Of a DNA stretch of 64,000 nucleotides, positions 62,430-64,000 are shown one piece after another. How positions within the stretch are numbered: the stretch's first letter is position 1; the number at the start of each line of letters is the position of its first letter. Both the position numbers and the translations under genes were made by a program. This DNA comes from Mermis nigrescens (Eukaryota; Nematoda; Enoplea; Mermithida; Mermithidae), in contig JAVLUZ010000165.1 in NCBI GenBank assembly GCA_036768485.1, positions 2,120,075-2,184,074 of the forward strand. The letters run 5' to 3'. Under the pieces are notes generated by a model. The model searched no databases, had not been told where the DNA came from, and was given only the letters and a program-made list of their open reading frames with translations.

Positions 62430-64000
62430 TGTAAAGAGTGTAAAAATCTGCGGGTGTAAAGAAAATTTGGTCAAGTTTCCGATTTTTTTATGTCAGTCAA
62501 ATTCTTCGTGTAAGAATCCCCCAAAAACCTATTTGAGGAAAAGTAGTACGCTTAAGGGCTACATGAGGAACTTAACCGCGTTTGTGTAAACTCAATACGG
62601 AGTTAGTTCCGGCGCTTCAAAGTTTACGCTCAGGTGGTGAACTAAAAAGCACGTTTTTACCTTCTTTTAATTTGTCAACCGCTCCGGTTATATATCGGAG
62701 CGTGCAGAGTATTATAAAAATAAAGTACGCCTCAAGGCTGACACATCGCACTTGGCTGCGCTTCTTTAAACTCAATACAGAGTTAATTCTAATGGTGTAA
62801 AGTTTAAACTCTGGGGTAAAAAAGCGTTCTTGACTGATTTTTGCTGTCAGGCACTCCAGTTTTGAAGTGGATGGTTCGAACTATTCTAAAAGTGAGATAA
62901 ATGCCAATGATTACACAACGTACTTAGTTGCGTTACTTTAAACGCAATATTGAGGTATTTATGGAGGTGTAAAGTTCCGACTTTGGGTGAAAAAAAGAGG
63001 TTTTTGAAAGACTTGTGTCTGTCACCTTATCCCGATATGAGTAGGCACATGATACTATAGTCTGTTTCACATAACTCTCGTGCATAAATTCTGAGAATCT
63101 TCATCGACAGTAAGCCGAGGGTTACGATAATTATATAGCAGATCAATGCAATAATCACAATCTGTCAGCTTATTGTCGGAGATAGTTTTAAAATTTGTGA
63201 CCTAAGTTGTGTGAAACAGACTATAATTATAAAAAATGCTCTTAACATCGAGGATCACGCATGCACGTAAGCGCGTTTAATTAAGCCAAGTATTGAGTTA
63301 TTGAGGAGGTGTAAAGTTTACACTAAAAATTGATTTTACTTCCAGAGCAATGCGGAACGTGAATTTTTTTCAAAATGTTCTCAGTTACGTCAGGATTACG
63401 AATCTGACTGCCAGTTTTCTCTACACCTATTAGTTGTGTGAAGTTTACACTACTGAGTTATTGTAGAAATGCAAAGTTCGCACTAAAAATTTATTTTGCT
63501 TCCAGAACGTTGTAAAACATGAATTTTTTTCAAAATGTTACCGTAATCTCAGGATATTAGTAGTTGTAGTTGTGTAAAAATTGTAAATATTAGTAATAAA
63601 TATCAATAATAATAAATATAAATATCAGTACTTGTGTAAAGTTTGCAATTATTCATTTATTGTTGATGTGTTAAATTTACACCACAAATTTATTTTACTT
63701 CTAAAGCGTTGCAAAACGTAAATTTTCTTCAAAAATTATCCGTAAGGTCAGGATTACGAATCTGACTGTATATTTTCTTAACACGGAGTAGTTGTGTGAA
63801 GTTTACACTGAAAATTAACTTTAGTTTCATAGCGTAAATGTTCCATGTAACGTCAGGATTACGAATCTGTGTTCTTTACACCCAGCAGTTGCGTAAAATT
63901 TGTGCTGAGAACATTTGATCCTTTCAAATAACGTGAGGTTGTCTTCTTTATTAAAAAGATAATGCTGATATTCAGAACAATATTGTTCTCCGCGTTCTTG
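62430..64000. repeat. Degenerate tandem array at right edge, units ~100-200 bp
   Basis: Units share GTGTAAAGTTTACACT, TTTATTTTACTTCCAGA, CGT(G)AATTTTTTTCAAAATG and CAGGATTACGAATCTG. These landmarks recur at about 63391, 63747 and 63853, with weaker ones near 62582 and 62960. The array continues beyond the window. Confidence 0.7.
63058..63223. mobile_element. Small TIR element (MITE) with TA flanks
   Basis: Its ends TAGTCTGTTTCACATAACT and AGTTGTGTGAAACAGACTA are inverted with one mismatch. TA lies on each side. It is 166 bp, non-coding, and interrupts the tandem array. The TA target suggests Tc1/mariner-type mobilisation. Confidence 0.7.

Overview
The window looks like nuclear DNA from an invertebrate animal. 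It is AT-rich and has GT-AG introns, microsatellites, LINE and SINE relics and very many DNA transposons. Four conserved metazoan genes can be assembled, two complete and two cut by the window edges. I cannot name the species or phylum from sequence alone.

Layout: (1) 804-933, minus strand: first coding exon of the splicing factor SF3A1, running off the left edge. (2) 1-10.9 kb: intergenic, with LINE (CR1/Jockey-like) fragments, a long inverted repeat, a minisatellite and three copies of an unassigned ~0.6 kb repeat. (3) 11052-36100, plus strand: a complete nine-exon DDX11/CHL1 Fe-S DNA helicase of 879 predicted residues. All splice phases agree, and most of its 25 kb is intron filled with nested transposons. 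(4) 36.8-41.7 kb: a nest of an intact Tc1/mariner DD37E element and several hAT-like elements, one with hAT transposase C-terminal remnants. (5) 42698-56743, plus strand: a complete eight-exon GCNA/ACRC-type gene of about 509 residues, with an acidic N-terminus, SprT-like metalloprotease, zinc ribbon and HMG-like tail. (6) 57-60.8 kb: intergenic, with MITEs. (7) 60804-about 62167, minus strand: the last two exons (START domain) of a DLC/STARD-type RhoGAP entering from the right. (8) 62.4-64 kb: a degenerate tandem array with a small TIR element inside it.

The dominant theme is hAT-like non-autonomous transposons. I could pair termini with 8-bp target-site duplications (TSDs) for about twenty insertions. 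They form a four-deep nest in DDX11 intron 6 and lie within 50 bp of several splice sites; one sits 5 bp before a GCNA exon. Four families carry arrays of GC-rich short repeats just inside their termini, a different motif in each. A 13-bp palindrome, GGCGCTTCGCGCC, recurs tens of times and marks a degenerate ~110-bp repeat inside these elements.

DDX11 (replication fork, cohesion) and GCNA (DNA-protein crosslink protection) both serve genome stability. Their adjacency on the same strand, about 6.6 kb apart with transposons between, gives no sign of an operon. Intron and exon limits are deduced by reading-frame continuity and family knowledge, without transcripts.
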